The notes beneath the pieces were generated by a model. It saw only the letters and a program-made list of their open reading frames with translations. It had not been told where the DNA came from and ran no database searches. The position numbers were made by a program, and so were the translations under genes. Shown here piece by piece: positions 7,476 through 16,869 of a stretch of DNA of 64,000 nucleotides. The stretch lies in contig NC_012489.1 in the NCBI RefSeq assembly GCF_000010305.1, positions 1,612,001-1,676,000 on the forward strand, read 5' to 3'. Origin of the DNA: Gemmatimonas aurantiaca T-27. GTDB lineage: Bacteria > Gemmatimonadota > Gemmatimonadetes > Gemmatimonadales > Gemmatimonadaceae. The number at the start of each line of letters is the position of its first letter. The first letter of the stretch is position 1.

Positions 7476-9742
7476 CATTGTCAACGCTTGACCTGAGATC
7501 GGCGCAGCTGCGGATGCTGTTGGTGATGGCGTTCGCAAGTCTCGTTCCTCGACTTGCTGCCACGCAATCGGTGAGTGGCACGGTGGTCACGGAGAGCGAC
7601 AGCAGTCCTGTGTCAGGCGCGGTCGTCTTGCTCGTTGCGCGAGAGAGCCAAAGGGTCTTGGCCAGTTCCCGTTCCTCCCAGTCCGGAGTATTCCGGTTGC
7701 CGGTGTCTGCCTCCGGCCTCTTCGTCATTCGGGTGCTCCGAATCGGAAATCGACCGTACGATTCCGAGCCCGTCGAGCTTTCGCTTGTTGCACAGCGAGT
7801 GATGCGCATTGTGGTGCCTTCGCAACCGGTGCAACTCGCGCGCTTCGATGTACGGGAGTCCGCACGGTGTCGACAGAACCCTGACACAGCGACACTGGCT
7901 GGCCAATTGTTGGTCGAAGCGCGAACAGCCTTTCTGTCGAGCGTCGCACGAGGAGCGGACGGCGAGCAGCGAGCACTCTATCGGTTTTTCCGATATGACA
8001 GGGATCGCCGAGGCGCGTCGGTGGGAGACACCGCATCCGATGTCCGTACGCGGCAAACGTCCCGCCCTTTCGCGAGCCTGTCCCCTGACTCCATCGATCG
8101 CGTGGGATATGTCATCGCCGATGGCGACAGTGTCGTCTATCGCGGGCCGGACGCGGACATTCTGCTATCGGAAGGGTTCGCGCGAGGGCACTGTTTTCAT
8201 GTCGTGGAAGGCAATGGCGTGCGAGCCGGACTGCTGGGCGTCGGGTTTCGGCCGATCGATATGCCATCCGGCATCGTGGGTATTCGCGGTACCATCTGGA
8301 TGGTCCCGGAAAGTCGCGAACTCCGTGACGTCGAATTCTCCTATCAGCCCATTTCGCGCGATGAATCGCAGGCCGGTGTCGGTGGTGAAGTGCGTTTTCT
8401 ACGCCTGCCCGACGGGAGTTGGCTTGTCCGAAGCTGGGAGTTACGAATGCCGCGTGTGCAGATGCGCCGCATCGCCCCCGTGCTGACGGGGCGCCCCATG
8501 CCGGGGCGCACTATTCGCGAGGTGGTGGGCACGCAGGTTTTTGGCGGTGCGGTGATTCGACTTGAGGGCGCCGGGATCATGTTTGCGGACACGACGGAAC
8601 TCGAACGTGCAGCGGCGGAGCGGGCTGCGCGCGCGACGGAGCGCGTGTTCACATTGCGGCACGATGTGTGCGGCCCCATCGCCGGTGGCGGCATCGATTT
8701 GAGCATCAAATCCGTCGGCGTGGCGGAAGGGCGACTTCGCGATTCGAGTGGAACGTCATTGGTGGACGTTCTGATCCGGGCCGACTGGCAATCGGATTTT
8801 CGCGTGGGTATCGACGAACGCGTGCGATTTCAGAATCGTGGACGCGAGACACGCACCGTGGAGGATGGGCGGTTCGTGCTCTGCGAACTGCCGTTCGATG
8901 TACCGATCTCCATTCGGGCATTGGTTGCCGACCGCGCGGTGGCTCAGCAGACGATACGCCTGAATACCGCCAAACCCGTCGATACACTCGCGCTGACAGG
9001 AACCACCAATCGGGTTGTGGCAGGCGGCGTGACTGCTGCAGAAACGCAAAGTGCCACTCTGCGCTTGCGAGTACTGGGAGAGCTTGGCGAGCCGCTGGCG
9101 GATGCCGAGGTCACCATAGTCGCTTCCGGCACCCCATCGGAAGCTGCCGTACGCCACCGTACGAACACCGACGGCCATGCCACTTTCGATGGCTTGAAGG
9201 CCGGCGCGGTGGAGATCGCGGTACGCCGCATCGGGCAGGCCATGCAGACCTTGCGTCTGGATATCGGCGAAGGGCGCAACGAGGCCACGATTCGCATGTC
9301 GCGTACGGCGGTGTCCCTCGATCCGGTGCGCACGATCGGCAACCGCGTGGTGAATGCGCGCTATGCAGAAGTCGATCGACGTATCAGGGCCGGTGTCGCA
9401 AATGCGGTCGTTGGACGTGTCGATTTCGAACGGGTGCGGCCGATCACGGTCACACAGATGTTGCGGCGTGTTCAGGGCATTCGGCTCGAAGATTCTTCGG
9501 GCACGACGATCATCACATCGGGAAGAGGTGATCGTATCACGCCGGGTGGCAGCAGACTGCCGTGTATTCTGCGGGTCATGGTCGATGGTGTGCTGTCCAC
9601 GGCGAGCCAGGTCGAGCGCCTGGTGCCGACGGACATTCACGCCATCGAAGTGTTTCTCGGGCCGGCACGCATTCCGCTTGAGCTGGGGGCCCGTTCGAGC
9701 GGGTGGTGTGGGTTGTTGGCCGTCTGGACGCGAGTGGATTGA
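7472..9742 (+). CDS. Carboxypeptidase-regulatory-like protein with C-terminal plug-like domain
   Basis: The start GTG at 7472 overlaps the previous stop, so translation is coupled. The 756 residues comprise a signal peptide ending near LAATQS, a first regulatory-like beta-sandwich (VSGTVVTESDSSPVSGAVVL), and a middle domain with a C-x-H-C-F-type motif (GFARGHCFHVVEGNG) and IRGTIWMVPESRELRDVEFS. A second beta-sandwich begins near residue 525, and the C-terminal domain resembles a TonB-receptor plug (LPCILRVMVDG, HAIEVFLGPARIPLE, WCGLLAVWTR). No beta-barrel follows, so it is not a complete TonB-dependent receptor. The same layout occurs in the protein ending at 16315. Likely an exported or outer-membrane protein; its ligand is unknown. 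Its coupling to the DsbA-like gene suggests their products act together. Confidence 0.75.
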   Translation: MTLSTLDLRSAQLRMLLVMAFASLVPRLAATQSVSGTVVTESDSSPVSGAVVLLVARESQRVLASSRSSQSGVFRLPVSASGLFVIRVLRIGNRPYDSEPVELSLVAQRVMRIVVPSQPVQLARFDVRESARCRQNPDTATLAGQLLVEARTAFLSSVARGADGEQRALYRFFRYDRDRRGASVGDTASDVRTRQTSRPFASLSPDSIDRVGYVIADGDSVVYRGPDADILLSEGFARGHCFHVVEGNGVRAGLLGVGFRPIDMPSGIVGIRGTIWMVPESRELRDVEFSYQPISRDESQAGVGGEVRFLRLPDGSWLVRSWELRMPRVQMRRIAPVLTGRPMPGRTIREVVGTQVFGGAVIRLEGAGIMFADTTELERAAAERAARATERVFTLRHDVCGPIAGGGIDLSIKSVGVAEGRLRDSSGTSLVDVLIRADWQSDFRVGIDERVRFQNRGRETRTVEDGRFVLCELPFDVPISIRALVADRAVAQQTIRLNTAKPVDTLALTGTTNRVVAGGVTAAETQSATLRLRVLGELGEPLADAEVTIVASGTPSEAAVRHRTNTDGHATFDGLKAGAVEIAVRRIGQAMQTLRLDIGEGRNEATIRMSRTAVSLDPVRTIGNRVVNARYAEVDRRIRAGVANAVVGRVDFERVRPITVTQMLRRVQGIRLEDSSGTTIITSGRGDRITPGGSRLPCILRVMVDGVLSTASQVERLVPTDIHAIEVFLGPARIPLELGARSSGWCGLLAVWTRVD

Positions 9743-9782
9743 GGAACCGCACCAGACCAGCGCGCTGTCCATCACGCAGCCG

Positions 9783-10976
9783 CTATCGCGGAATACGCTC
9801 TGCCAGGGCTTTGCGCATGTCCGCCTGGAAACGCGCCTTCTGCGTTTCATCGAACCATGGCACCCGATTGGAGTGGCTGATGGCGCTTTCGATGGCCTTG
9901 CGTGCCTCGGCGTGGTTGCCGGCCGCGTCGTAGGCATCGATCAGCAACGTGTACCCGTGCATCACGTCAGGAAACCGGTTGAGGTACTCACGAGCACTGG
10001 CCACGGCACGTTCTCCATTGCGATGCCACAGCCACGCGCTCACCACACGGGCCTGTTCACCGGGTGTGGCGCCGAGGCTGGCGCCACGTTCGAGATGCAG
10101 CCGCTGATCACGCGTCGCCACGCCGCGTTCCAGAAGCGCGTCGGCGTCGCCGAGTCGCTTGGCAAGACTGTCGTCGATGGCGGCGGGGAGACGCCAAATG
10201 CTGTCGCTGAACACCGCCCATAGCCCCATCGGAATGGTGATGAGGGGAGTGCCGGTATGATCGAGGCCAGGGGCATCGACGCGGTGGATGCGCCACGACG
10301 CCGGTCGCACCGCGGTCAACGCCGTGAGCAACCGTTCGGAATTGGCGAGTGATCGTGGCTCCAGTGTGCCCGCCGAAACGACCAGCCAGCGAGGGGATGC
10401 CGATGAATCGGAGCGCACACACTGTGTGGTGACTGCGAGCGAGGAGTCCGACACCGACGGACTGATGGCCACCACGGCAGGGAACATGCGCCCCGCTCGG
10501 CACATGGCACCCAGGGCAAACCGACCTCCCAGCGAGTGCCCGATCAATGTGTGGAACGGCGCGGTGCGGAACTCCCTGTCGATCTTTGGCAGCAATTCAT
10601 CGGTGAGGAAGCGCAGGAACGCGTCCTCGCGGCGAACAAGATCACCGGCACGGTCGCCCTGTTCGATCGCCACGACGATCTGCGGTGGCATCGCGATGGG
10701 GTGCTGGTCACCGGTGAGTTCGTAGCCGGCGGCGGCGACCGCGATGTCGTTGAAGGCCTTCACCTGCCCGTCGAGCAGCACCACCACCGGGTAGCGCCGC
10801 TTCGCCAGCCCGTATCCCTCTGGCAGGTGCAGGTGCACCACCCGCGTCTCGCCAAGCGCGGCCGAAGGCACCCGCAGCACGCGCGAGCTCTGGGCGTTCA
10901 TGTGGGTCACCGGCGCCAAAGCGGCCAGAACCATGAATGCCCGAACCATGGACAGGAAGCGCGGGATGTGCGGCAT
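9783..10976 (-). CDS. Secreted alpha/beta-hydrolase, esterase D/Fes-like
   Basis: The predicted 397-residue protein has an N-terminal signal peptide (MVRAFMVLAALAPVTHMNAQ region) and a putative-esterase fold. The nucleophile elbow is GHSLGG with Ser148, and an Asp/His pair is likely in the strand near VAISPSVSDSS and in the GLDHTGTP loop. The family includes enterobactin and acyl-ester hydrolases acting on small ester substrates. A C-terminal helical part of about 110 residues (ASLGATPGEQARVVSAWLWH onward) looks like TPR-type repeats, an addition found in some secreted members. The start was set at ATG 10976; the longer open frame to 11423 runs antisense to the next gene and lacks protein-like sequence. 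It converges with the gene ending at 9742. Confidence 0.82.
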   Translation of the reverse strand: MPHIPRFLSMVRAFMVLAALAPVTHMNAQSSRVLRVPSAALGETRVVHLHLPEGYGLAKRRYPVVVLLDGQVKAFNDIAVAAAGYELTGDQHPIAMPPQIVVAIEQGDRAGDLVRREDAFLRFLTDELLPKIDREFRTAPFHTLIGHSLGGRFALGAMCRAGRMFPAVVAISPSVSDSSLAVTTQCVRSDSSASPRWLVVSAGTLEPRSLANSERLLTALTAVRPASWRIHRVDAPGLDHTGTPLITIPMGLWAVFSDSIWRLPAAIDDSLAKRLGDADALLERGVATRDQRLHLERGASLGATPGEQARVVSAWLWHRNGERAVASAREYLNRFPDVMHGYTLLIDAYDAAGNHAEARKAIESAISHSNRVPWFDETQKARFQADMRKALAERIPR

Positions 10977-11205
10977 ACGATGGCGAGGGGCTGAAAGACG
11001 GAGAATCCGATGGTGCAAATGTGTCGTCTGGGGACGAACGGCGGGATAGCGCCACCGCGCCACCCAAAGACACTCCAACGCGAAACGGGGGCTGCCGCGT
11101 TTCCCACTGGGACCATGTGTATCCCACGGCGCCGCTGCAGAATCGCGTTTCGACTGGCGGCGCCACGGCATCCCGTCCATGATGTGCCGTGCAATCACTC
11201 CTCGA

Positions 11206-11226
11206 GGATCCTGCTGCGCAGGATCC
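11206..11226. repeat. Perfect 9-bp inverted repeat in divergent promoter region
   Basis: GGATCCTGC (11206-11214) and GCAGGATCC (11218-11226) form a perfect inverted repeat around a 3-base centre. It lies 30 bases before the start of the S9 peptidase gene, between two divergent genes. It could be an operator or a hairpin in the 5' untranslated region; no further evidence separates these. Confidence 0.45.
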
Positions 11227-11256
11227 GGACCGGAATCCCGTACCGGAGGCGACCTG

Positions 11257-13548
11257 ATGACCCGTTCCCCCGTGTCCCGCGAAGCAACCTGGGGCACTCT
11301 CATGTGTGTGGCCGCACTGGCCAGTGCGACGACGGCGTCGGCGCAGGGGAAGCGTCCGATGTCCTGGCTCGACGCACAGTATGTGCGCAACGCCGGCGGC
11401 GCCGAAGTCTCGCCGGACGGCAAGCAGGTCCTCTACACGCTGTCCACGCCCGACTGGAAGGAAGCCACCAGCCAGAGTGACATCTATCTGGTGGATGTGG
11501 ATCGTGGTCTGGCCAGCACGAAGCAGCTCACCTTCACCACGGCGAAGAATGAGACGCAGCCGCGGTGGGCCCCGGGTGGTGGTTGGTTCGTGTTCAGCTC
11601 GAACCGTGAATCGGCGGCGGGGCAGGCGAACCAGCAGCAACTGTTCCTCATGCGGGCCGATGGCGGTGAAGCCCGTCGCATCACCAACGCGCGCGACGGT
11701 GTTTCGACCTTCGAATTCACCCGTGATGGTCAGTCGCTGATCTATCGGAGCGGCAAGAGCAACGAAGAACAGCTCTACGCGCTGCCCGTGGCCTCGTTGG
11801 CCAAGGGCACACCGGTGGACTCCCTCTCCCCTGCGCAGCTCACCAAACACGCGACGGGTGTCGGCACGTGGCGCATCGCGCCCGATTCCCGCCGCATCTA
11901 CTTCACCACGGCCGACAGTGTCGACGGGGACGAGAAGGCCCGCCGCGACAAGAAGTTCACCGTCGACGTGCGCAATGCCGAAACGCCCGTGGCGGCACTG
12001 TGGGCGTTCGATATCGCGTCGCGCTCGGAAACGCGTCTGACAAAAGATGCCACGCAGGCCGTGTCGGGGTTCACCATTTCCCCCGATGGTCGTTGGATCG
12101 GCTTCAACGCCACGCCCAACGACCGCTACAAGCGCAACGTCACGGAAGAAGGCATTTACGCCGACGTCTACCTGCTCGATACGCAGGACAACAGCGTCGA
12201 GCGGCTGACGAACAACGAGGAGAACTCCGAGAGCGCCCTCAGCTTCTCGCCCGATTCGAAAACGATCGCGTTTTCGGCGTCGGACGACATGACGCGCTTC
12301 AACATGAAGAACCGCCGCGTGTATCTGCGCGACGCGGCCGCCAAGGGACAGGCGTTCCGCAAGCTCGGTGACTATGACGGCGATCATTCGGTGAACTTCT
12401 GGGCCCCCGATGGCCGCACCATCTACTTCAGCACCGGCGCCAAGGCCACCACGCAGCTCTTCGCGCTCGACGTGGCATCGGGCAAGACCACGCAGCTCAC
12501 CAATGTGGACGGTGTGCTCAGCGTCTCACAGGAAGAGGACAGCAAGCGGTACCTGATCAACTATCAGGATCCGACCACGCCGCCGGCCCTGTTCACGGTG
12601 TCGTCGCTGGACGCCGTCAAGAACCGCGCCTCATGGGTGCAGCTCACCGACGCCAATCCCTGGGTGCGCGAGCAGTTGTCGCTGGGGGAGACCAGTGAAT
12701 TCACCTGGACCTCGAAGGACGGCAAGAAGGTAGGCGGGGTGCTCATCAAGCCGGTCGGCTATCAGGCCGGCAAGAAGTATCCGTTGCTGGTGGCCATTCA
12801 CGGTGGACCGGCCGCGGCGGATCTGCTGAGCTTCAATGGCGGCTACGGCGCGCAGACCTATGCCGGCAAGGGCTGGGTGGTGCTCATGCCCAACTACCGC
12901 GGTTCGACCAACTACGGCGAGGCCCACAAGGTGGGCATCGTGGGCAACTACTTCCCGCCCGGCTACAACGACATCATGACCGGTGTCGACGCGCTGATCG
13001 GGCAGGGGCTCGTGGACAGCACCAAGATGGGCGTGCTGGGCTGGAGCGCCGGCGGTCACTGGAGCAACTGGATCGTCACGCACACCAACCGGTTCAAGGC
13101 GATCTCGAGTGGTGCCGGCACGTCGAACTGGATTTCGATGTACGCGCAGAGTGACATGCAGCGCAATCGGCAGCATTATTTGGGTGACAAGTTGCCGTAT
13201 GACGATTTCGAGGCGTACTGGCGGCAGTCCCCGATCCGCTACATCCGTGCGGCCAAGACCCCCACGATGATTCACGTGGTGGAAGGGGATCCGCGAGTAC
13301 CGAGTCCGCAGAGTGTGGAGCTCCATATGGGGCTCAAGCGGGTCGGCGTGCCCACGGAGTTGTTCATGTATCCAGGCGCCTCGCACGGCATTCCCGATGC
13401 GCGGAACCGGCTACTCAAGAGCACCGCGGAGATGGCATGGATGGACTATTGGGTCTTGGGCTCGGGCAAGAAGTTCTCCTGGCGCGATGTGCTCCAGACG
13501 CTCGAAGATCCGAAGGCCGACAAGAAGGTCGAGATCAAGGGGCCCTGA
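11257..13548 (+). CDS. Secreted S9 family peptidase (prolyl oligopeptidase/DPP-like)
   Basis: A 763-residue exported serine peptidase, with a signal peptide ending at ASAQG. The N-terminal part is a WD40-like beta-propeller (repeats such as VSPDGKQVLY, ISPDGRWIGF, FSPDSKTIAF). The C-terminal hydrolase carries Ser597 in GWSAGGHW, Asp678 in EGDPRVPSP and His710 in GASHGIP. Such enzymes cut peptides after proline or small residues in the periplasm and help use proteinaceous food. The ATG at 11257 has GGAGG seven bases upstream; the longer frame from 11179 has no such support. Fifty bases downstream begins a pair of regulatory-domain envelope genes on the same strand, so a joint transcript is possible. 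Confidence 0.93.
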   Translation: MTRSPVSREATWGTLMCVAALASATTASAQGKRPMSWLDAQYVRNAGGAEVSPDGKQVLYTLSTPDWKEATSQSDIYLVDVDRGLASTKQLTFTTAKNETQPRWAPGGGWFVFSSNRESAAGQANQQQLFLMRADGGEARRITNARDGVSTFEFTRDGQSLIYRSGKSNEEQLYALPVASLAKGTPVDSLSPAQLTKHATGVGTWRIAPDSRRIYFTTADSVDGDEKARRDKKFTVDVRNAETPVAALWAFDIASRSETRLTKDATQAVSGFTISPDGRWIGFNATPNDRYKRNVTEEGIYADVYLLDTQDNSVERLTNNEENSESALSFSPDSKTIAFSASDDMTRFNMKNRRVYLRDAAAKGQAFRKLGDYDGDHSVNFWAPDGRTIYFSTGAKATTQLFALDVASGKTTQLTNVDGVLSVSQEEDSKRYLINYQDPTTPPALFTVSSLDAVKNRASWVQLTDANPWVREQLSLGETSEFTWTSKDGKKVGGVLIKPVGYQAGKKYPLLVAIHGGPAAADLLSFNGGYGAQTYAGKGWVVLMPNYRGSTNYGEAHKVGIVGNYFPPGYNDIMTGVDALIGQGLVDSTKMGVLGWSAGGHWSNWIVTHTNRFKAISSGAGTSNWISMYAQSDMQRNRQHYLGDKLPYDDFEAYWRQSPIRYIRAAKTPTMIHVVEGDPRVPSPQSVELHMGLKRVGVPTELFMYPGASHGIPDARNRLLKSTAEMAWMDYWVLGSGKKFSWRDVLQTLEDPKADKKVEIKGP

Positions 13549-13598
13549 GTCGGGCTCTTCGCTGGTGCTCGAATCCCCGGGCGCGCGCGGCATCGCGT

Positions 13599-14402
13599 GT
13601 GCCCGGGCGTACGTCCTTCAATGGCCGATGGCGTTGGTGGTTCGGCGCCGTGTCAATGATGTGGAGCGTGGCCAGCGTCGAGGCGCAAGCCAGCGGCGCG
13701 GTCACCGCTCCTGCCGACAGTGCGCGTCTCACGGTCACGGTCCGCAATGAGGCAGACGGACGGGTACCGAATGCCGAGGTGATCGTGGTCCTTCAGGATC
13801 GCGAGGTACGCAAGCGGACAGATGCGACGGGCGTGGTGCGTTTCGCTCTTGTCCCTGACACCCTGGAGCTCCTGGTGCGTGGCATCGGGTATACCGAACA
13901 GACACACGCCTTGGCCATTGGATCTGGCGAGAGTGGCGCCACGGTGAAGCTTCAGCGGCAGAGTACCACACTCGGCGCCGTGCACACGGTCGCTGAGCGC
14001 TCGATGACCGCTCGGGAAATGGAGATCGACAACCGCATTCGTTCCGGTATTCCCACCGACCACATACGTCGGGAATACATCGACAAAGTCAATCCGATCT
14101 CCTTGCTGCAGATGATCCAGCGGATGCGGGGCGTGACGATCGGAACGACCGTCGAAGGTACGCGCGTGCCAATGACACTGCGCGGCGACCGCCCAAGCTT
14201 GTTGACCCCACGGCGCCCATGTTTTCTGCGCATCATGGTGGACAACATTCTGTTGCCCGAAAAAACCGATCTTGATGCGATACCGCCGGTTGACGTGTAT
14301 GCCGTGGAGTTGTTCGCGCCCGCGCGTATTCCGCGGGAGTTCGCCGGCACGCGCAATGACCTGTGGTGCGGCCTGATTGCCGTGTGGACGAGAACGCAAT
14401 GA
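13599..14402 (+). CDS. Short paralogue: regulatory beta-sandwich plus plug-like domain
   Basis: Starting at GTG 13599, the 267-residue product has a convincing signal peptide (RWRWWFGAVSMMWSVASVEA). It keeps only the second beta-sandwich and the C-terminal plug-like domain of the family. The last 130 residues match the protein ending at 16315 almost line by line (EIDNRIRSGIPTDHIRREYI, NPISLLQMIQRMRG, CFLRIMVDN, LWCGLIAVWTRTQ). The whole N-terminal regulatory domain and HCF-containing middle domain are missing. It may be a deletion derivative that kept its own signal peptide, or the minimal form of the family. The start is uncertain, since no Shine-Dalgarno is visible and ATG 13656 is an alternative. 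The stop overlaps the next start as ATGA. Confidence 0.68.
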   Translation: MPGRTSFNGRWRWWFGAVSMMWSVASVEAQASGAVTAPADSARLTVTVRNEADGRVPNAEVIVVLQDREVRKRTDATGVVRFALVPDTLELLVRGIGYTEQTHALAIGSGESGATVKLQRQSTTLGAVHTVAERSMTAREMEIDNRIRSGIPTDHIRREYIDKVNPISLLQMIQRMRGVTIGTTVEGTRVPMTLRGDRPSLLTPRRPCFLRIMVDNILLPEKTDLDAIPPVDVYAVELFAPARIPREFAGTRNDLWCGLIAVWTRTQ

Positions 14403-16315
14403 ACCGGTGGCATGGAGGCTGGCGCACGGCTCACCGTATCGCCTGCGGGTTGGGTGTGATGCTGTTCGCGTCACCTGCTGCTGCGCAACGGATCAGCGGT
14501 ATCGTGGGCCGTGAGAGTGGGCCGCCTGTCTCAGGGGCCGTCGTCCTGTTGCTGGCTGAGACTCGGGACTCCGTCCTGGCCCGCGGTGTCACCTCAGCGA
14601 GTGGTCGATTCCTCCTGAGTGCGCCTGCTGGCGGTGTCTACCGTGTACAGGTACTGCGCATTGGCCAGCGACCGGTGGTGCAGGGGCCATGGCAGATCGG
14701 TGCCGATGAAACGCGAAACGTCGCGATCACGGTCGCCGAGGAGCCCGTGCGGTTGGCGCGTTTCGATGTGAAAGCTGATGGTGAATGCCGCAACAATCCG
14801 GCCGCGAACACACTCGTTGGCCAGTTGCTGACGGAGTCCCGGACGGCGTTCCTGGCCAGTGTGTCGGCGTTGCCTGAAGGCGCTGGGTACACGTCATATC
14901 GACTCTACGAACGCCCTGAAGATCTGAAGGGTGAGCCGCTGGCGCCGGAGATGGGGCTCATGGTGACGCGTGCCTCTGCCCGTCCCTTTGAGAGCCTACC
15001 GCCGGATTCGATCCGCAAGATCGGCTATGTGTCGATCGACGGAGACAGTGTGATCTATCGGGCACCGGATGCCGAAGTGCTGCTGTCCGACGGATTCCTC
15101 GCCACCCACTGCTTTCAGGTAGTGGAAGGTGTTGGGGGCAACACCGGCGCCATGGGCATCGCATTCCGTCCCACCGCACGCCGCCGTGGCGTGGTGGACA
15201 TTCGCGGCACCATCTGGATGCGTCCAGACACCGCTCTGCCGCGTGTGGTGGAGTTTCAGTACGATCCGGTGAGCCGCGAAGAAGAGAGAGCGTCCATCGG
15301 GGGCATGGTGGAGTTCGCGACCACCACCGCCGGGACCTGGTTCGTGCGGTCTTTTGCGTTGCGCATGCCGCGCCTGCTTCTCCATCGAGTCAATGCGGTG
15401 TTGGGGCGACGACCCATCGGCGGGCGTGTGAGCCAGGCGTTGAATGGTATCATCGTTCGTGGCGGTGACGTGCTCGAAGTGCGGGTGGGGGAGCGCGCGC
15501 TCTTCGTCGACAGCGCTGCCCTGCGCTACGCCAGGTCCGAGTCCGATGTGGCGGCGGCGCGTGACAACGCCCTACAGCAGTACTACGCCGCCGACACCAC
15601 ACGCCGCCCCGCCCAGCGTGACTCGAGCGCGGCTCAACTCACGGTGCGTGTGCGAGGCGCCAACGACAGCCTCATCGCCGAGGCAGAGGTGGTGGTGGCA
15701 TCGCGGAGCGGCGAAGTGGTCCGGCGCACGGACACCTTTGGCGCGGTGCGCTTCGAGGCGCTGCCGCCAGACACCATCGAACTGACGATCCGCCGTTTGG
15801 GGCTCGAGGCGGAAACGCATGTGTTGCTGTTGGCCACCGGCGAAAACGAACTGTCGCTGCAGATGCGCGCGACCGGCACGGTGCTGGACAAGGTGACCAC
15901 AGTGGCCGATCGGCCAATGACGGTTCGCGAAGCCGAGATCGACAACCGCATTCGAGCAGGTATTCCCAGTGACTTTGTCCGGCGGGACTACATCGACAAG
16001 GTGAACCCGATTTCGCTGCCGCAGATGCTGCAGCGCCTGCGTGGTATCTCCATCACCACCATCCCAACCGGGGAGAAGGTTGCCGTCTCCAGTCGGCAAG
16101 ACAGCCCCAGTCTGATCGCGCCAGGGAAGCCGTGCGTACTCCGGACGATGGTGGACAACATCATCATGCCCGAGAACTACAGTCTCGACAATGTCCCGCC
16201 CATGGAGGTGTACGCCATCGAATTGTTCCAGCCGTCGCGTATTCCGCCGCAGTTCTCGGGCACTCGCACGAATATCTGGTGCGGACTGATCGCCATCTGG
16301 ACGCGAAGCCAGTAG
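14399..16315 (+). CDS. Carboxypeptidase-regulatory-like protein with plug-like domain
   Basis: The ATG at 14399 overlaps the preceding stop (ATGA), so the pair is translationally coupled. The 638-residue protein has a signal peptide ending at SPAAAQ, a regulatory-like beta-sandwich (ISGIVGRESGPPVSGAVVLL), a middle domain with ATHCFQVVEG and IRGTIWMRPDTALPRVVEFQ, a second beta-sandwich (AQLTVRVRGANDSLIAEAEV) and a C-terminal plug-like domain (KPCVLRTMVDN, EVYAIELFQPSRIPP, IWCGLIAIWTRSQ). It is the closest full-length relative of the shortened neighbour just upstream and a more distant relative of the protein ending at 9742. No barrel is present. It is probably periplasmic or attached to the outer membrane; the ligand is unknown. 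Confidence 0.75.
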   Translation: MNRWHGGWRTAHRIACGLGVMLFASPAAAQRISGIVGRESGPPVSGAVVLLLAETRDSVLARGVTSASGRFLLSAPAGGVYRVQVLRIGQRPVVQGPWQIGADETRNVAITVAEEPVRLARFDVKADGECRNNPAANTLVGQLLTESRTAFLASVSALPEGAGYTSYRLYERPEDLKGEPLAPEMGLMVTRASARPFESLPPDSIRKIGYVSIDGDSVIYRAPDAEVLLSDGFLATHCFQVVEGVGGNTGAMGIAFRPTARRRGVVDIRGTIWMRPDTALPRVVEFQYDPVSREEERASIGGMVEFATTTAGTWFVRSFALRMPRLLLHRVNAVLGRRPIGGRVSQALNGIIVRGGDVLEVRVGERALFVDSAALRYARSESDVAAARDNALQQYYAADTTRRPAQRDSSAAQLTVRVRGANDSLIAEAEVVVASRSGEVVRRTDTFGAVRFEALPPDTIELTIRRLGLEAETHVLLLATGENELSLQMRATGTVLDKVTTVADRPMTVREAEIDNRIRAGIPSDFVRRDYIDKVNPISLPQMLQRLRGISITTIPTGEKVAVSSRQDSPSLIAPGKPCVLRTMVDNIIMPENYSLDNVPPMEVYAIELFQPSRIPPQFSGTRTNIWCGLIAIWTRSQ

Positions 16316-16375
16316 GGCGCCCCAGGCGGATGATCGTGTTCCGGACGGCACATGGATGGGCCAAGCAGCCCATCC

Positions 16376-16789
16376 TCAGCCCGCCAACAACCCCGGCATC
16401 GGCGACGGAACGCTGAGCGCTTCCTGAACCGCCTGGATTACCGCCTCCGGCAACGGCTCGGCGTTGGCGCGTCGAGCCGCTTCCATGACGAGCGTGAGCG
16501 CGCGCGCCTGGGCCGCGTAGGCCGCCAGCAGGGCACCACCAGCCCCGGGCGTGGCGACGATGTCCCGCGCCAATTCTTCGAGTTGCCGCACCAGGGCGGG
16601 CGATCCGGACAAAGCCCCCGGCATCGAGCCCGAGGCACCGCGGGCATCGGCGCGGCTGATCGGGGCCTTCTCCTCGGACGGGCCAAAGCCCGGAAATCCG
16701 GCCGGGGCCAACGCTTCCTGCACTCTGTTGTTACTGGCGGCCAATACGGCCAACCGACGACGGGCCACCTGCGACGACTCGAATCCCAC
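16376..16789 (-). CDS. Hypothetical protein, predicted helical, 137 aa
   Basis: I do not recognise a family. The start GTG at 16789 has CGGAG eight bases upstream, which supports a real gene. The product is rich in Ala, Leu and Arg with helical periodicity at residues 5-30 and 65-125 (VRQLEELARDIVATPGAGGA, YAAQARALTLVMEAARRANA), separated by a Gly/Pro/Ser linker. No signal peptide or membrane segment is seen. It lies opposite the next gene, with a 267-base shared upstream region. A competing frame on the other strand (16352-16795) is arginine- and glycine-rich without regular structure, so the minus strand is favoured. Confidence 0.55.
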   Translation of the reverse strand: MGFESSQVARRRLAVLAASNNRVQEALAPAGFPGFGPSEEKAPISRADARGASGSMPGALSGSPALVRQLEELARDIVATPGAGGALLAAYAAQARALTLVMEAARRANAEPLPEAVIQAVQEALSVPSPMPGLLAG

Positions 16790-16841
16790 GCCTGACTCTC
16801 CGAAAAGGGACGTCTGCCGGCGCCTCTTCAGGGCTGCCCTC

Positions 16842-16869
16842 TTGACAGATGTCGACCTGTTACATAAAT
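16842..16869 (+). promoter_or_regulatory. Weak promoter candidate upstream of the 17057 gene
   Basis: TTGACA at 16842-16847 is followed 16 bases later by ATAAAT (16864-16869) in an otherwise GC-rich region. It points toward the plus-strand gene whose start is about 190 bases away. The -35 is perfect; the -10 matches poorly, so this is only a candidate. Confidence 0.3.

Noticed and set aside
9743-9782. Terminator between the convergent genes at 9742 and 9783
   Set aside because: No stem-loop longer than four pairs could be found in the 40-base gap.
10708-12387. 559-codon minus-strand open frame across the esterase/S9 boundary
   Set aside because: It crosses a divergent promoter region and lies antisense to the S9 peptidase; not protein-like.
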